DNA of 64,000 bases from Citrobacter sp. wls619 (GTDB taxonomy: Bacteria > Pseudomonadota > Gammaproteobacteria > Enterobacterales > Enterobacteriaceae): assembly GCF_005281345.1 (NCBI RefSeq), contig NZ_SZXJ01000064.1, forward strand, positions 1-64,000, written 5' to 3'. Position 1 is the stretch's first letter; every line of letters begins with the position of its first letter. The notes under the pieces were generated by a model, which was not told the DNA's origin, made no database searches, and worked only from the letters and a program-made list of their open reading frames with translations. Positions 41,536-51,929 of the stretch are shown one piece after another. The translations under genes were made by a program, and so were the position numbers.

Positions 41536-44082
41536 TCACGAGAAATACTGCTGTAACAGCGGCGTTTCGCTGTCCTGACTGACTGGCGGAACGGCGCTAA
41601 TTGGCTGGGTACGGAACGGGATTACCTGCGCGCGCCCGTCTGTTTTCACAATCTGATAGAACTGCGGCAAGTTAAAGTTGATGAAGCTGGAGCCGTAGGT
41701 AAAGCGATCGTGCGATGATGAGTAGAAACGGCTGACATCGCGTACCAGTTCCTCTTTGCTACCTTCGCAGTGGTGATACACCTCGGCCCGATTACTCTCG
41801 TCCAGAATGTAGATATTAAAGCCCTGCTCATCACCCGTTTCTTCGAAAAAGAACTGAATAATCCCTTCGCTGGCAAAACCGTCTACCACCGACGGCAGTT
41901 TCACATGGTTAGTCTCAACCTGAACGGAAAGCCCGTGCAGTTTGTTATGTGAAATCGCGCCATAGAATTCAATCGCGTTTTCCAGCTTCTGTACCGAAAC
42001 GTTCAGGCGCTCGAAGAACAGTCCCCACGTCTGCCCGGAAACGCGCAGCGCTTTGAAGCGTCCGGTTTCCTGACGAGTGCTGGAGAGGCGTAATTCGATA
42101 CACTCAGACACCAGTTGCTGCACACGGGTGCGAATTAAACCGCGCAGATGCTGGCTATAGCAGAAGACCTCGACGCTATCCGGCGGCGCGGCATCCTGGT
42201 GCATTTTGCCCAGAATCGTTTTTAACGCTTCAATCATCGCCTGCTCGCCGTTGAAGTGCAGGGTTCGCACTTCATTCCACGAGTTGCGATACAGCAGGTC
42301 TACGCTACCCACCAGACAATTTTGCTCTTCGCCAAAGCTGAAGACATCGAGCTTACGGAAATCAAAATGCACGACCTGATTGCGGAACGCCGCCGTCGGG
42401 TCATATTCGAGGTTGACGATAATCGCCAGATGGCGAATTTCGCACGGACTGTACAACGCTTTCGGCGTTGGTGCTGGCAGACGCAGCGGGAAGTGGTGCG
42501 AGACATCGGCGACCATTTCCTGCAGCTTCGGCAAGTCGACAATACCGTTACCCTTAATAAACAAATGCGTACGCGATGTCAGCAGGCCGTTAAACCACGC
42601 CCACGCCACCAGCTTATTGAGATAGCGGTTATATTCCAGCGGCTGATGGCTGATGATCGAATCCATGTTAGGCGCGCGGTTGTAGAGATACCAACCCGAA
42701 CGGTTGGCGCGACCTGGCGGCACGTGGATAAAGGTCAGATTGGGTTCTGAGAGATCCGGTGAGATTTGCGGGTTCACCAGCGTCACTTTGCCGGGCAAGG
42801 CTTCAAATGCGGCATACAGCTTGCGGGTCAGCACGCCAATATCCTGCGGACTGGCGCTGACGCTAAGATTGTTACGGCGCGCAAAACGGATCAAATTACG
42901 ATAGCTCTGCATCATTGCGTCGAGCAGTTCGTTGTGCGCTTCGCGTACCTGGTCAATTTTCCAGTTGGCACGGTTATCCAGCATCGTCAGGCGGGCTTCA
43001 TCCCAACCCCACTCTTGTACTAACTGACTTAACACTTCACGACGCCAGCCCACGCAGGCGCGTTCACGGCTCAGTTTCTCACAGACTTTTAAGTAGAAAC
43101 ATCGACGTACTAAATCAAGACGCGTTGGGTCCTCAATCGCAGTGAGGTACTCGGTAACGCGCTCCAGCATCATGCAGTATGGGTCGAGACCAAAAGAGAC
43201 AATCTCGCCGTCGTGCAGGCGCTGTTTAATATCTTTCGCCAACAGGCGTGGATTGGGGTATTCCCAGGAATAGGCCTCCAGCAGCAGCGTTTTCAGCACC
43301 GCTTTGTACGGGGAATCGATACTCTTGTACAACTGCCAGAGGCTGGCGCCAAAGTACTCTTCGGCGGAAAGCGAACTGAGTCCACCCAGATCCAGCCATT
43401 CGTTTGGCGTTAACACACCCTGCGCGTAGAGCGTCATGACGTAATCGTCGTAATGCTCTTCTTCATCGCCAGGCACCATATTCCACAAAATACGTTTACC
43501 TGCGAGGCGCACAGCGGTGCGATAGAATTCATCAAGCAGCAGGATATGCTGCGTCGAGCCACAGTCTTCACCACCCAGACTGCCGCTTTCATTGTGACGG
43601 AAACGGTTTTCATCAATCAGGAAGAAACTGACTTCCACGCCCAGCGAGGCGGCCCAACTTTCCAGCAGGCTGCATTTACGTTGCAGCAACTGCCGCTCTT
43701 CGCTATCCAGCCAGGATTGATGGCAGACCCAGATATCGAGGTCAGAGGAACAGCTTTGCCCTACGGAAGAGGTGCTGCCCATAGAGTAAACGCCGGTGAT
43801 CGGCAGTTCGCCCTTTGGAGGGTCCTGCGGTGACATACCGCGGTACAGTTCCAGCTCATTCAGGTAGTGGCGTTGGGTTTCATCAGGCGTGTAAAAGCAT
43901 ATGCCCTTGGGAACGTTACCATCGAGGTAACCCGGCATCAGTGGGTGGTGGTAGTGCAATAATGTCGGCAGCAGACTGTATACCTGCTGGAAGGCAGGTC
44001 CCATGGCAGCAAGCGCGCGATCCACACGCAGTTGATTTATAGCATCCAGTCTCTGTTTCAGAGTCTCAATATAGAGGTACAA
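41536..44082 (-). CDS. cyaA: Class I adenylate cyclase
   Basis: Makes cAMP for CRP-dependent regulation; activity is raised by phosphorylated EIIA-Glc. The start is TTG at 44082 ([12 protein letters not shown]), giving 848 residues exactly as in E. coli; the longer ATG-initiated opening to 44145 is not conserved. The nucleotidyltransferase motif [17 protein letters not shown] is at 102-118, with Asp114 and Asp116 as metal ligands; the C-terminal half is the regulatory region. The TTG codon and weak AGGCG ribosome site are known in E. coli to hold expression low. Confidence 0.95.
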   Translation of the reverse strand: MYLYIETLKQRLDAINQLRVDRALAAMGPAFQQVYSLLPTLLHYHHPLMPGYLDGNVPKGICFYTPDETQRHYLNELELYRGMSPQDPPKGELPITGVYSMGSTSSVGQSCSSDLDIWVCHQSWLDSEERQLLQRKCSLLESWAASLGVEVSFFLIDENRFRHNESGSLGGEDCGSTQHILLLDEFYRTAVRLAGKRILWNMVPGDEEEHYDDYVMTLYAQGVLTPNEWLDLGGLSSLSAEEYFGASLWQLYKSIDSPYKAVLKTLLLEAYSWEYPNPRLLAKDIKQRLHDGEIVSFGLDPYCMMLERVTEYLTAIEDPTRLDLVRRCFYLKVCEKLSRERACVGWRREVLSQLVQEWGWDEARLTMLDNRANWKIDQVREAHNELLDAMMQSYRNLIRFARRNNLSVSASPQDIGVLTRKLYAAFEALPGKVTLVNPQISPDLSEPNLTFIHVPPGRANRSGWYLYNRAPNMDSIISHQPLEYNRYLNKLVAWAWFNGLLTSRTHLFIKGNGIVDLPKLQEMVADVSHHFPLRLPAPTPKALYSPCEIRHLAIIVNLEYDPTAAFRNQVVHFDFRKLDVFSFGEEQNCLVGSVDLLYRNSWNEVRTLHFNGEQAMIEALKTILGKMHQDAAPPDSVEVFCYSQHLRGLIRTRVQQLVSECIELRLSSTRQETGRFKALRVSGQTWGLFFERLNVSVQKLENAIEFYGAISHNKLHGLSVQVETNHVKLPSVVDGFASEGIIQFFFEETGDEQGFNIYILDESNRAEVYHHCEGSKEELVRDVSRFYSSSHDRFTYGSSFINFNLPQFYQIVKTDGRAQVIPFRTQPISAVPPVSQDSETPLLQQYFS

Positions 44083-44242
44083 GACGTATCGCCTGATGTT
44101 GCTATCCATCATGTTGTCGATTGCTGCGGCGCAAGCGCTCATCAACAGTCTTCAGCAATTCGGATAAACCGTATGTCAAAAATAACCGTTACCGTTTTTT
44201 CACCCCTATTTTTTTAGGGAGTACAGCCGAAAAAATGGTCTA

Positions 44243-44264
44243 AAACGTGATCAATTTAACACCT
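44243..44264 (-). promoter_or_regulatory. CRP site in the cyaA promoter
   Basis: CGTGA-N6-TAACA (44246-44261) matches the E. coli cyaA CRP site, which overlaps the -10 of promoter P2 and gives cAMP-CRP feedback repression of cyaA. Confidence 0.8.
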
Positions 44265-44281
44265 TGCTCATTGACCGTAAA
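44253..44281 (-). promoter_or_regulatory. cyaA promoter P2
   Basis: TTTACG (44281-44276) and TAAATT (44258-44253) with a 17-bp spacer. The CRP site overlaps the -10 element. The transcript would carry a leader of about 165 nt. The rest of the 395-bp cyaA-hemC gap shows no coding signal; a hairpin GCTACA/TGTAGC lies at 44291-44308, near where upstream cyaA promoters are expected. Confidence 0.7.
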
Positions 44282-44477
44282 GAAAGATGCGCTACATACA
44301 AGTGTAGCACCGTTCGTTACGTGTAAATTCCTTCATACGGTCGGGAGGTTTCTCGTCATTAATCACTGCCAGTGATGATGCAGCGCCTTTTCCTCTCACT
44401 TACGTTTGAGCGTAACGCTGACATCCCTTTGATAAGGATGTTAGGATGGTCAATGATTGATAATGACGGTAACAAGC

Positions 44478-45419
44478 ATGTTAGACAATGTTTTGAGAAT
44501 TGCCACACGCCAAAGCCCCCTTGCGCTCTGGCAGGCACATTATGTCAAAGACGCCTTAATGGCAAACCACCCCGGTCTGGTCGTTGAACTGGTTCCCATG
44601 GTGACCCGTGGCGACGTGATTCTGGATACCCCACTGGCAAAAGTCGGGGGTAAAGGTTTGTTTGTTAAAGAGCTGGAAGTCGCACTGCTGGAAAAACGCG
44701 CAGATATCGCCGTGCATTCCATGAAGGATGTGCCGGTCGAATTTCCTGAGGGTCTTGGGCTGGTCACTATTTGCGAGCGTGAAGATCCGCGTGATGCTTT
44801 CGTCTCAAATAAATACAACACGCTGGATGAGCTGCCAGCAGGTAGCATCGTTGGCACGTCCAGCTTACGTCGCCAGTGCCAATTGGCAAAACAGCGCCCG
44901 GATCTCATCATCCGCTCGCTGCGCGGCAACGTAGGTACTCGCCTCGGCAAACTGGACAACGGCGACTACGACGCCATTATTCTGGCCGTCGCTGGATTAA
45001 AACGCTTAGGGCTGGAGTCGCGAATCCGCGCAGCACTGGCACCAGAAGTGTCTCTGCCTGCGGTCGGACAAGGCGCTGTGGGTATCGAATGTCGACTCGA
45101 CGATCAGCGCACTCAGGCACTGTTAGCGCCACTCAACCATGAAGAAACCGCCCTGCGCGTAAAAGCAGAACGTGCCATGAACACCCGCCTGGAAGGGGGA
45201 TGCCAGGTTCCTATCGGCAGCTATGCGGAACTCATCAACGGTGAGATTTGGCTACGCGCGTTAGTCGGTGCGCCAGATGGTTCACAGATGGTATGTGGAG
45301 AACGTCGTGGCGCAGCGCAGGATGCGGAAAAAATGGGTATATCTCTGGCAGAAGAGCTGCTGGAAAACGGTGCACGCGCCATTCTGGCGGAAGTTTATAA
45401 CGGAGATGCCCCCGCATGA
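44478..45419 (+). CDS. hemC: Porphobilinogen deaminase (hydroxymethylbilane synthase)
   Basis: Polymerises four porphobilinogens to hydroxymethylbilane in haem synthesis. The ATG at 44478 gives 313 residues as in E. coli; the in-frame ATG at 44457 would add seven unconserved residues. The dipyrromethane cofactor Cys is in [16 protein letters not shown] near residue 242; SLRRQCQL and [11 protein letters not shown] are substrate-site segments. First gene of hemCDXY, divergent from cyaA. Confidence 0.96.
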   Translation: MLDNVLRIATRQSPLALWQAHYVKDALMANHPGLVVELVPMVTRGDVILDTPLAKVGGKGLFVKELEVALLEKRADIAVHSMKDVPVEFPEGLGLVTICEREDPRDAFVSNKYNTLDELPAGSIVGTSSLRRQCQLAKQRPDLIIRSLRGNVGTRLGKLDNGDYDAIILAVAGLKRLGLESRIRAALAPEVSLPAVGQGAVGIECRLDDQRTQALLAPLNHEETALRVKAERAMNTRLEGGCQVPIGSYAELINGEIWLRALVGAPDGSQMVCGERRGAAQDAEKMGISLAEELLENGARAILAEVYNGDAPA

Positions 45420-46156
45420 GTATTCTGGTCACCCGCCCATCTCCCGCTGGGGAAGAGTTAGTGAGCCGTCTGCGCACACTGGGGCAGGTGGCCTGGAGCT
45501 TTCCGCTTATTGAGTTCGCGCCGGGCCGGGAACTGCCAACGCTTGCCTCCCGGCTTTCAGCGCTCACCGAAAACGATCTGGTTTTTGCCCTCTCACAGCA
45601 CGCCGTGACCTTTGCCGATGCTCAACTTCAGCGGCAAGGGGTAAGTTGGTCCACTCTCCCGCACTATTTTGCCATCGGCCGTACAACGGCGCTGGCGTTG
45701 CACACCGTGAGCGGGTGCAATATTCACTATCCGTTGGATCGGGAAATTAGCGAAGTCTTGCTACAATTACCTGAATTACAAAATATTGCGGGAAAACGCG
45801 CGCTGATATTACGCGGCAACGGTGGCCGCGAGCTGATAGGTGAAACCCTGACTGCACGCGGAGCTGATATCGATTTTTGTGAATGTTATCAACGCAGTGC
45901 AAAACATTACGATGGCGCGGAGGAAGCGATGCGCTGGCAATCACGCGGGGTGAAGACGGTGGTTGTCACCAGCGGAGAGATGCTACAGCAGCTCTGGGCG
46001 CTTATTCCGCAGTGGTATCGTGAGCACTGGTTACTACGCTGTCGGCTGCTGGTCGTCAGTGAGCGTCTGGCGAACCTCGCCCGGGAACTGGGCTGGCAAG
46101 ATATTAAGGTCGCTGATAACGCCGACAACGATGCGCTACTACGCGCATTACAATAA
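45416..46156 (+). CDS. hemD: Uroporphyrinogen-III synthase
   Basis: Cyclises hydroxymethylbilane with inversion of ring D. The 246 residues match E. coli; the family is poorly conserved, but [20 protein letters not shown] at the start and [17 protein letters not shown] near residue 180 fit. ATGA overlap with hemC makes the two translationally coupled. Confidence 0.93.
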   Translation: MSILVTRPSPAGEELVSRLRTLGQVAWSFPLIEFAPGRELPTLASRLSALTENDLVFALSQHAVTFADAQLQRQGVSWSTLPHYFAIGRTTALALHTVSGCNIHYPLDREISEVLLQLPELQNIAGKRALILRGNGGRELIGETLTARGADIDFCECYQRSAKHYDGAEEAMRWQSRGVKTVVVTSGEMLQQLWALIPQWYREHWLLRCRLLVVSERLANLARELGWQDIKVADNADNDALLRALQ

Positions 46157-46177
46157 CTCTCATAATGGGATGCCATA

Positions 46178-47362
46178 ATGACGGAACAAGAAAAAACCTC
46201 CGCCGTGGTTGAAGAGACCAGGGAGGCCGTGGACACCACATCACAGCCAGTCAACAACACTGAAAAAAAGAGTAAGAACAGTACCGCACTGATTCTAAGC
46301 GCTGTGGCGATTGCTATTGCGCTGGCGGCAGGCGTGGGGCTGTATGGCTGGGGGAAACAGCAGGCCACTACGCAGACAGCAACCAGTGATGCGCTGGCAA
46401 ACCAGCTCATGGCGTTGCAAAAAGCGCAAGAAACCCAAAAGGCCGAGCTGGAAGGCATTATTAAGCAGCAGGCAACGCAGTTGGATGAAGCCAATCGCCA
46501 GCAGACTGCACTGGCCAAACAGCTTGATGAGGTTCAGCAAAAAATCGCCACTATCTCCGGAAGCGATGCCAAAACCTGGCTGCTGGCGCAGGCCGATTTT
46601 CTGGTGAAACTGGCGGGGCGTAAATTATGGAGCGATCAGGACGTTACCACCGCCGCAGCGTTGCTGAAAAGCGCAGACGCCAGCCTGGCTGACATGAATG
46701 ACCCCAGTTTAATTGCCGCTCGTCGCGCGATTACCGACGATATCGCCAGCCTCTCTGCGGTAACTCAGGTCGACTATGACGGCATTATCCTCAAGGTAAA
46801 CCAGCTCGCTAACCAAATTGATAACCTGCGTCTGGCTGATAACGATACCGATGATTCACCGATGGATTCGGACAGCAGCGAGCTTTCCAGCTCCATTAGC
46901 GAATGGCGCGTCAATCTACAAAAAAGCTGGCAGAACTTTATGGACAGCTTTATCACCATTCGCCGTCGTGATGAAACCGCCGTCCCGCTACTGGCGCCAA
47001 ACCAGGATGTTTACCTCCGTGAGAACATCCGTTCACGCCTGCTCGTGGCGGCGCAAGCCGTACCTCGCCATCAGGAAGAAACATACCGCCAGGCGCTGGA
47101 AAATGTCTCCACGTGGGTTCGCGCCTATTACGACACTGACGATGCGGCGACAAAAGCGTTCCTCGAAGAGGTCGATCAGCTGAGCCAGCAAAGCATCAGC
47201 ATGGACGTACCGGAAACACTGCAGAGCCAGGTTATTCTTGAGAAGCTAATGCAGACTCGCGTGCGTAATTTGCTGGCCCAGCCATCCACATCACCGGCTG
47301 AAGCCGCACCTGCACCAGTACCTCAGGCAGATGCTCCGGCAACCGCGCCGCAGGGAGAATAA
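46178..47362 (+). CDS. hemX: HemX membrane protein
   Basis: A 394-residue protein once called a uroporphyrinogen-III methylase, but it shows no SAM-binding motif; its function is unknown. It has a hydrophilic N-terminus rich in Glu and Thr, one membrane helix near residues 38-58 ([21 protein letters not shown]), a coiled coil around residues 68-130 and a Pro/Ala-rich tail ([14 protein letters not shown]). Conserved hemCDXY order. Confidence 0.9.
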   Translation: MTEQEKTSAVVEETREAVDTTSQPVNNTEKKSKNSTALILSAVAIAIALAAGVGLYGWGKQQATTQTATSDALANQLMALQKAQETQKAELEGIIKQQATQLDEANRQQTALAKQLDEVQQKIATISGSDAKTWLLAQADFLVKLAGRKLWSDQDVTTAAALLKSADASLADMNDPSLIAARRAITDDIASLSAVTQVDYDGIILKVNQLANQIDNLRLADNDTDDSPMDSDSSELSSSISEWRVNLQKSWQNFMDSFITIRRRDETAVPLLAPNQDVYLRENIRSRLLVAAQAVPRHQEETYRQALENVSTWVRAYYDTDDAATKAFLEEVDQLSQQSISMDVPETLQSQVILEKLMQTRVRNLLAQPSTSPAEAAPAPVPQADAPATAPQGE

Positions 47363-47364
47363 TG

Positions 47365-48564
47365 ATGCTAAAAGTATTATTACTCTTTGTACTGTTGATC
47401 GCCGGGATCGTCGTTGGTCCGATGATTGCTGGTCATCAGGGTTATGTTCTGATCCAGACGGATAACTACAACATCGAAACCAGCGTGACGGGTCTGGTGA
47501 TCATTCTGATCGTCGCGATGGTCATTCTTTTTGCGATTGAGTGGCTGCTGCGCCGTATATTCCGTACTGGTGCGCATACCCGCGGCTGGTTTGTGGGGCG
47601 TAAACGCCGTCGTGCGCGTAAGCAGACCGAGCAGGCGCTGCTTAAACTGGCAGAAGGCGACTATCAGCAGGTTGAAAAGCTGATGTCAAAAAATGCCGAT
47701 CACGCAGAACAGCCGGTGGTGAATTACCTTCTGGCGGCAGAAGCGGCTCAGCAGCGTGGTGATGAAGCTCGCGCTAATCAACACCTTGAACGCGCAGCTG
47801 AACTCGCCGGAAATGATACGATCCCAGTCGAAATCGCCCGCGTTCGTTTGCAGCTGGCCCGTAATGAAAACCATGCCGCACGCCACAGCGTAGACAAACT
47901 GCTGGAAGTGACGCCACGCCATCCGGAAGTCTTGCGCCTGGCGGAACAGGCTTACATTCGCACCGGCGCGTGGAGTTCTTTGCTGGATATCATTCCATCA
48001 ATGGCGAAAGCGCATGTAGGTGACGAAGAACACCGTGCGATGCTGGAACAGCAGGCATGGGTGGGTCTGATGGATCAGGTTCGCGCCGATCAGGGCAGCG
48101 AGGGATTACGCGCATGGTGGAAAAACCAGAGCCGTAAGACTCGTCATCAGGTTGCCCTGCAGGTGGCAATGGCAGAACATCTGATTGAGTGTGACGATCA
48201 CGATACGGCACAGCAAATCATCATCGATGGTCTGAAACGTCAGTATGACGACCGCCTGGTGCTGCCGATCCCTCGTCTGAAAACCAACAACCCGGAACAG
48301 ATTGAAAAAGTACTGCGCCAGCAAATTAAAGTGGTGGGCGACCGCCCACTGCTGTGGAGTACGCTTGGTCAGTCATTGATGAAGCACGGTGAATGGCAGG
48401 AAGCTACGCTCGCCTTCCGTGCCGCGCTTAAACAACGCCCGGATGCATACGACTACGCCTGGCTTGCTGACGCGCTGGACAGACTGCATCAGCCGGAAGA
48501 GGCTGCAACAATGCGTCGTGATGGCCTGATGTTGACCTTGCAGAACAACAATCCCCCGCAGTAA
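47365..48564 (+). CDS. hemY: HemY, TPR-containing inner-membrane protein
   Basis: 399 residues with two N-terminal membrane helices (MLKVLLLFVLLIAGIVVG and LVIILIVAMVILFAIEWLL), a basic patch and then tetratricopeptide repeats over the C-terminal two-thirds. It is associated with late haem synthesis in E. coli, with no enzymatic activity established. Two ATGs are adjacent (47362 and 47365); I chose the second because its spacing from GGGAG is better and it matches the E. coli start MLKV. The alternative start overlaps the hemX stop. Confidence 0.9.
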   Translation: MLKVLLLFVLLIAGIVVGPMIAGHQGYVLIQTDNYNIETSVTGLVIILIVAMVILFAIEWLLRRIFRTGAHTRGWFVGRKRRRARKQTEQALLKLAEGDYQQVEKLMSKNADHAEQPVVNYLLAAEAAQQRGDEARANQHLERAAELAGNDTIPVEIARVRLQLARNENHAARHSVDKLLEVTPRHPEVLRLAEQAYIRTGAWSSLLDIIPSMAKAHVGDEEHRAMLEQQAWVGLMDQVRADQGSEGLRAWWKNQSRKTRHQVALQVAMAEHLIECDDHDTAQQIIIDGLKRQYDDRLVLPIPRLKTNNPEQIEKVLRQQIKVVGDRPLLWSTLGQSLMKHGEWQEATLAFRAALKQRPDAYDYAWLADALDRLHQPEEAATMRRDGLMLTLQNNNPPQ

Positions 48565-48571
48565 TTCCCTC

Positions 48572-48601
48572 TTGCCCGGTGGCGCTTCGCCTGCCGGGCA
48601 A
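48572..48601. repeat. REP-like hairpin after hemY
   Basis: TTGCCCGG ... CCGGGCAA flanks GCGCTTCGC, a REP-type palindrome 8 bp after the hemY stop, probably serving as the operon's 3' boundary. Confidence 0.7.
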
Positions 48602-48636
48602 TCATCTACACAAAATCATTCCGGACGGATATGCAT

Positions 48637-48667
48637 AAAAAAACGCCCGCTCGGTAAGGAGCAGGCG
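48637..48667 (-). terminator. GlmZ intrinsic terminator
   Basis: Nine-bp stem with six-base loop (arms 48644-48652 and 48659-48667), then T7 on the minus strand. One pair is G-U only in minus-strand RNA and C-A in the other, confirming direction. Confidence 0.9.
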
Positions 48668-48842
48668 CTAAACAGGTCTGTATGACAACATAAATGGGTG
48701 CTTCACTCAACGTTATGTCCATGGTGTTTGATGAAGCTAAAGCGACATCTGTCAGTGGACGATAAGCACCGTAAACGGCTCTGCATCATTCCTGAGTTTA
48801 TGAGACCTGATGGCGAACATAAGAGATGGAATGAGCATCTAC
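48637..48842 (-). ncRNA. glmZ: Small regulatory RNA GlmZ
   Basis: Hfq-dependent sRNA that base-pairs with and activates glmS mRNA (glucosamine-6-phosphate synthase); it is cleaved by RNase E with RapZ and protected by GlmY. The minus-strand sequence starts GTAGATGCTCATTCCATCTC and continues with the known GlmZ segments TTTACGGTGCTTATCGTCCA, ACACCATGGACA and AACGTTGAGTGAAGCACCC (the glmS-pairing and RNase E region). It ends in a terminator stem CGCCTGCTC/GAGCGGGCG with seven T. The length of about 206 nt equals the E. coli 207 nt. Position next to hemY is conserved. A 61-codon plus-strand opening over it is spurious. Confidence 0.93.
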
Positions 48843-48958
48843 CCGCATATTATTACACAGCGTATGCGGTGATTGCACTGTAAAAACCAGGGATTGCGGC
48901 TTTTTAGGACTTCATGACATTTGGGGGAGAAGAGGTACAAAAGTGAGGAACAGAAAAC

Positions 48959-48982
48959 AAAAAACCCCGCCGAAGCGGGGTT
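48959..48982 (-). terminator. tRNA operon terminator
   Basis: AACCCCGC (48963-48970), loop CGAA, and GCGGGGTT (48975-48982); on the minus strand a TTTTTTGTTTTC tract follows. It lies 7 bp after the tRNA-Pro 3' end. Confidence 0.92.
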
Positions 48983-48988
48983 CAAAAT

Positions 48989-49065
48989 TGGTCGGCGAGA
49001 GAGGATTCGAACCTCCGACCCACTGGTCCCAAACCAGTTGCGCTACCAAGCTGCGCTACTCGCCG
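48989..49065 (-). tRNA. proM: tRNA-Pro (anticodon TGG)
   Basis: 77 nt with encoded CCA; acceptor arms CGGCGAG/CTCGCCG, T loop GGTTCGAATCC, anticodon loop TTTGGGA with TGG. Last of four tRNAs in the argX-hisR-leuT-proM operon. Confidence 0.97.
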
Positions 49066-49106
49066 TTTTACTGCTTTTTGAATTTTTAGTTCAATTCTTT
49101 AAGTCG

Positions 49107-49193
49107 TGGTGCGAGGGGGGGGACTCGAACCCCCACATCCTAAGGACACTAACACCTGAAGCTAGCGCGTCTACCAATTCCGCCACCTTCGCA
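49107..49193 (-). tRNA. leuT: tRNA-Leu (anticodon CAG)
   Basis: 87-nt class II tRNA with long variable arm and encoded CCA. It starts TGCGAAGGTGGCGGAATTGG; anticodon CAG is in CTTCAGG. Third in the operon. Confidence 0.97.
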
Positions 49194-49212
49194 TTTCACA
49201 ACTTTAAATTAA

Positions 49213-49288
49213 TGGGGTGGCTAATGGGATTCGAACCCACGACAACTGGAATCACAATCCAGGGCTCTACCAACTGAGCTATAGCCAC
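49213..49288 (-). tRNA. hisR: tRNA-His (anticodon GTG)
   Basis: 76 nt with encoded CCA and the His-specific discriminator C73. Anticodon GTG is in ATTGTGATT. The base before the 5' end is a G, which supplies G-1 after RNase P cleavage. Confidence 0.97.
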
Positions 49289-49344
49289 CACTGCAAATCT
49301 TTTACGCGGTATTAAAACCACCGCAGCTCCGGCACCTAACTTAA

Positions 49345-49421
<77 letters not shown>

Positions 49422-49442
49422 TTAGCGCCGTTGCGGGGCTGG

Positions 49443-49471
49443 ATATTACGGAGGTCTCGGTCTGCTGTCTA
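49443..49471 (-). promoter_or_regulatory. Promoter of the argX-hisR-leuT-proM operon
   Basis: TAGACA (49471-49466) and TAATAT (49448-49443) are 17 bp apart. A GC-rich CCAGCCCCGC discriminator follows, as expected for stringently controlled stable-RNA promoters. Confidence 0.8.
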
Positions 49472-49523
49472 GTGCTTTTTTAAAATAAATTATCGTTTGG
49501 TCACGCTTTGTGCGTTTTGTCGC

Positions 49524-50909
49524 TTATTCCTCCAGTTTTTGGGCTACACCATGGCGATTCAGGCCAAAAACCTTATAAATGAGCGTTACTGCCAGCAAGA
49601 AACCAATGCCAACAAAAAGCGACATCCGGGTATCTTCATTAAAGTACATCCCAATTAATACGCAAATCAGGAATGCCATCGTCAAATAATTCGCCCACGG
49701 GAACAGAATGGAACGGAACGGATGGCTGGCTATCGCTTCCTTATGGGCCTGACGGAAACGCAACTGGCTAATCAGGATAACAAACCACGGCACCATGCCC
49801 GGCAGCACGCTGGCGCTATAGACATAAACGAACACCCGCTGCGGATTGGGAATGATGTAGTTCAGGCACGAGCCAATCAGCAAGATGGCGATAGAGATCG
49901 CCACGCCAGCGACCGGCACGCCGTGACGAGAGACTTTTCCGACGGCGGCAGGCAACTGGCGATTCTTTGCCAGCGCATAGAGCATACGACCACAGCTGTA
50001 CATCCCGCTGTTACAGCCAGACAGCGCGGCCGTCAGGACCACAAAGTTGATAATCCCAGCGGCTGCCGTAATACCAATCCTGGCAAAAGTGAGAACGAAC
50101 GGGCTGCCGTTACTGCCAATCTCATTCCACGGGAAGATAGTGACGATAACAAAAATCGCCCCCACGTAGAAAATCAGGATACGCCACAGGACCTTACCTA
50201 CTGCGCTACGTAGCGTGACCTGCGGGTTTTTAGCTTCACCTGCCGTGATGCCGATCAGCTCCACGCCCTGATAGGAAGCAACCACAATACACAGCGCTGT
50301 CAGGAACCCTTTCCAGCCACCCGCGAAGAAGCCGCCATGTTCGGTCAAATTGCCAAAGCCAATCGCCTGACCACCGTTACCAAAGCCGAAGAAAATAACC
50401 CCTACGCCAATGACAATCATCACAATGATGGTGGTCACTTTAATCATGGCAAACCAGAATTCGATTTCACCATACAAGCGAACTGCTGCCAGGTTTGCCA
50501 GCGCCACCAGGCCCACCGCAATCAACGCGGGTATCCATTGCGCCATTTCCGGGAACCAGAACTGCACGTAGACCCCAATAGCGGTAATCTCCGAGATCCC
50601 CACCGCCATCCACATGAACCAATATGACCATGCGGTAAGATAGCCAAAGAAGGGGCTCATATAACGGTGAGCGTAAACGGCGAATGAGCCGGTGACCGGC
50701 TCCAGGAACAGCATCTCACCCATAGAGCGCATGATGAAAAAGACAAACAGCCCAGCGACGATATACGCCAGCAAAACCGACGGTCCCGCCCATTTCAGGG
50801 TACTGGCAGCCCCCATAAACAGTCCGACACCAATGGTCCCCCCAAGGGCTATCAATTCGATATGACGAGCCTCCAGCCCACGCTGTAGCTCAGATTTATT
50901 CTCTGCCAT
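49524..50909 (-). CDS. yifK: APC-family amino acid transporter YifK (ThrP)
   Basis: Proton-coupled permease of the amino acid-polyamine-organocation family; the Salmonella ortholog takes up threonine and serine. The ATG at 50909 gives 461 residues as in E. coli ([20 protein letters not shown]); the longer opening to 51032 is not conserved. Twelve hydrophobic helices; the substrate-binding unwound helix [16 protein letters not shown] is near residue 20. It is downstream of wecG and followed by the tRNA operon. Confidence 0.93.
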   Translation of the reverse strand: MAENKSELQRGLEARHIELIALGGTIGVGLFMGAASTLKWAGPSVLLAYIVAGLFVFFIMRSMGEMLFLEPVTGSFAVYAHRYMSPFFGYLTAWSYWFMWMAVGISEITAIGVYVQFWFPEMAQWIPALIAVGLVALANLAAVRLYGEIEFWFAMIKVTTIIVMIVIGVGVIFFGFGNGGQAIGFGNLTEHGGFFAGGWKGFLTALCIVVASYQGVELIGITAGEAKNPQVTLRSAVGKVLWRILIFYVGAIFVIVTIFPWNEIGSNGSPFVLTFARIGITAAAGIINFVVLTAALSGCNSGMYSCGRMLYALAKNRQLPAAVGKVSRHGVPVAGVAISIAILLIGSCLNYIIPNPQRVFVYVYSASVLPGMVPWFVILISQLRFRQAHKEAIASHPFRSILFPWANYLTMAFLICVLIGMYFNEDTRMSLFVGIGFLLAVTLIYKVFGLNRHGVAQKLEE

Positions 50910-51142
50910 AGATCCTCTTGTCGTGTTTGCATTGTTTCCGGTATTACCGGTTATCGTTATGGGTACATCGTTTTTTTGCCATAACAGGCCATTCAGCACC
51001 GACCGCTTTACGGTTGGCGCCAAAAACACCACGGCACTGCAATGATTGTTGCGAATGGTTTCTTAAAATCGCCTAAATGGCAATTAAAGCATTCAAAAAA
51101 TGAATAGATTGTGCGAGAAAGCAGCGATTATGTTGTGAATAA

Positions 51143-51168
51143 GTAGCGCGTTTAGCATAACGCGCTAC
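51143..51168 (-). terminator. Hairpin after wecG (end of ECA operon)
   Basis: GTAGCGCGTT (51143-51152) and AACGCGCTAC (51159-51168) form a perfect 10-bp stem with a 6-nt loop, 21 bp after the wecG stop. The following TTATTCAC is a weak U tract. The remainder of the 279-bp gap before yifK holds no gene. Confidence 0.65.
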
Positions 51169-51188
51169 TGAACAACGCAGAGGTGATG

Positions 51189-51929
51189 TCAGAGATTGCC
51201 GGTATAGTGCCAGCGGAGATAACGTAATAAACGAAGTTGGCGGGTGATACGACTCGGTTGCAGCAGCAAGCGATACAGCCACTCCAATCCCAGGCTCTGC
51301 CAGAATTTGGGCGCACGCTTTACGTGGCCGGTAAACACATCGTAGGTGCCACCCACGCCCATATACAGCGCATGTGGATGGACCTGGCGACAATCGCGCA
51401 TAAAAATTTCTTGTTTCGGCGACCCCATCGCCACGGTAACAAGCTGTGCGCCGCTGGCATGAATACGCTCAAACAGCGCCTGACGCTGATCGGCGGTAAA
51501 ATAGCCGTCCTGACTGCCAACAATATTGACGTGCCATTGTGCGCGCAATTTTGCCTCTGTTTGTGTCAGAACATCAGGCTTACCGCCAACAAGGAATACG
51601 GGCGTTCCTTCCTTCCCGGCGCGAGCCATCAGCGCTTCCCAGAGATCGGCCCCCGCCACACGTGATACCTGCGCCTGCGGGAATTTTTTGCACACGGAAC
51701 GCACCACGCTGATCCCATCCGCATATTTAAACTCAGCGGCCTCGATCAACGTCCGAACCTCTGGGTTATCCTCCGCAGTCAACATTTTCTCGGCGTTAAT
51801 TGCTACCAGCGTCCCCTGCCTGAGGCGTCCCTCAGCAAACAGGTAATTCAGCGCATGCTGCATATCGCGCCAGCCAATCAGTTCTAATCCGCGCAGTGAA
51901 TACAGCGGCGCAGTTGTGTTATCTGTCAT
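51189..51929 (-). CDS. wecG: UDP-ManNAcA transferase WecG (lipid II ECA)
   Basis: Adds N-acetyl-D-mannosaminuronate to GlcNAc-PP-undecaprenol (ECA lipid I to lipid II). WecG/TagA family, 246 residues as in E. coli; typical segments are [26 protein letters not shown]-like YADGISVV and [14 protein letters not shown] near residue 158. Its ATG shares a base with the wzyE stop. Last gene of the ECA operon. Confidence 0.95.
   Translation of the reverse strand: MTDNTTAPLYSLRGLELIGWRDMQHALNYLFAEGRLRQGTLVAINAEKMLTAEDNPEVRTLIEAAEFKYADGISVVRSVCKKFPQAQVSRVAGADLWEALMARAGKEGTPVFLVGGKPDVLTQTEAKLRAQWHVNIVGSQDGYFTADQRQALFERIHASGAQLVTVAMGSPKQEIFMRDCRQVHPHALYMGVGGTYDVFTGHVKRAPKFWQSLGLEWLYRLLLQPSRITRQLRLLRYLRWHYTGNL

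Noticed and set aside
48698-48883. 61-codon plus-strand ORF with CPWC and many charged residues
   Set aside because: It is the complement of the GlmZ sRNA; it has no ribosome site and starts with GTG.
48864-48890. Sigma-54 promoter for glmZ
   Set aside because: GG-N10-GC spacing exists, but the rest of the consensus is poor and the start would not match the conserved GlmZ 5' end.
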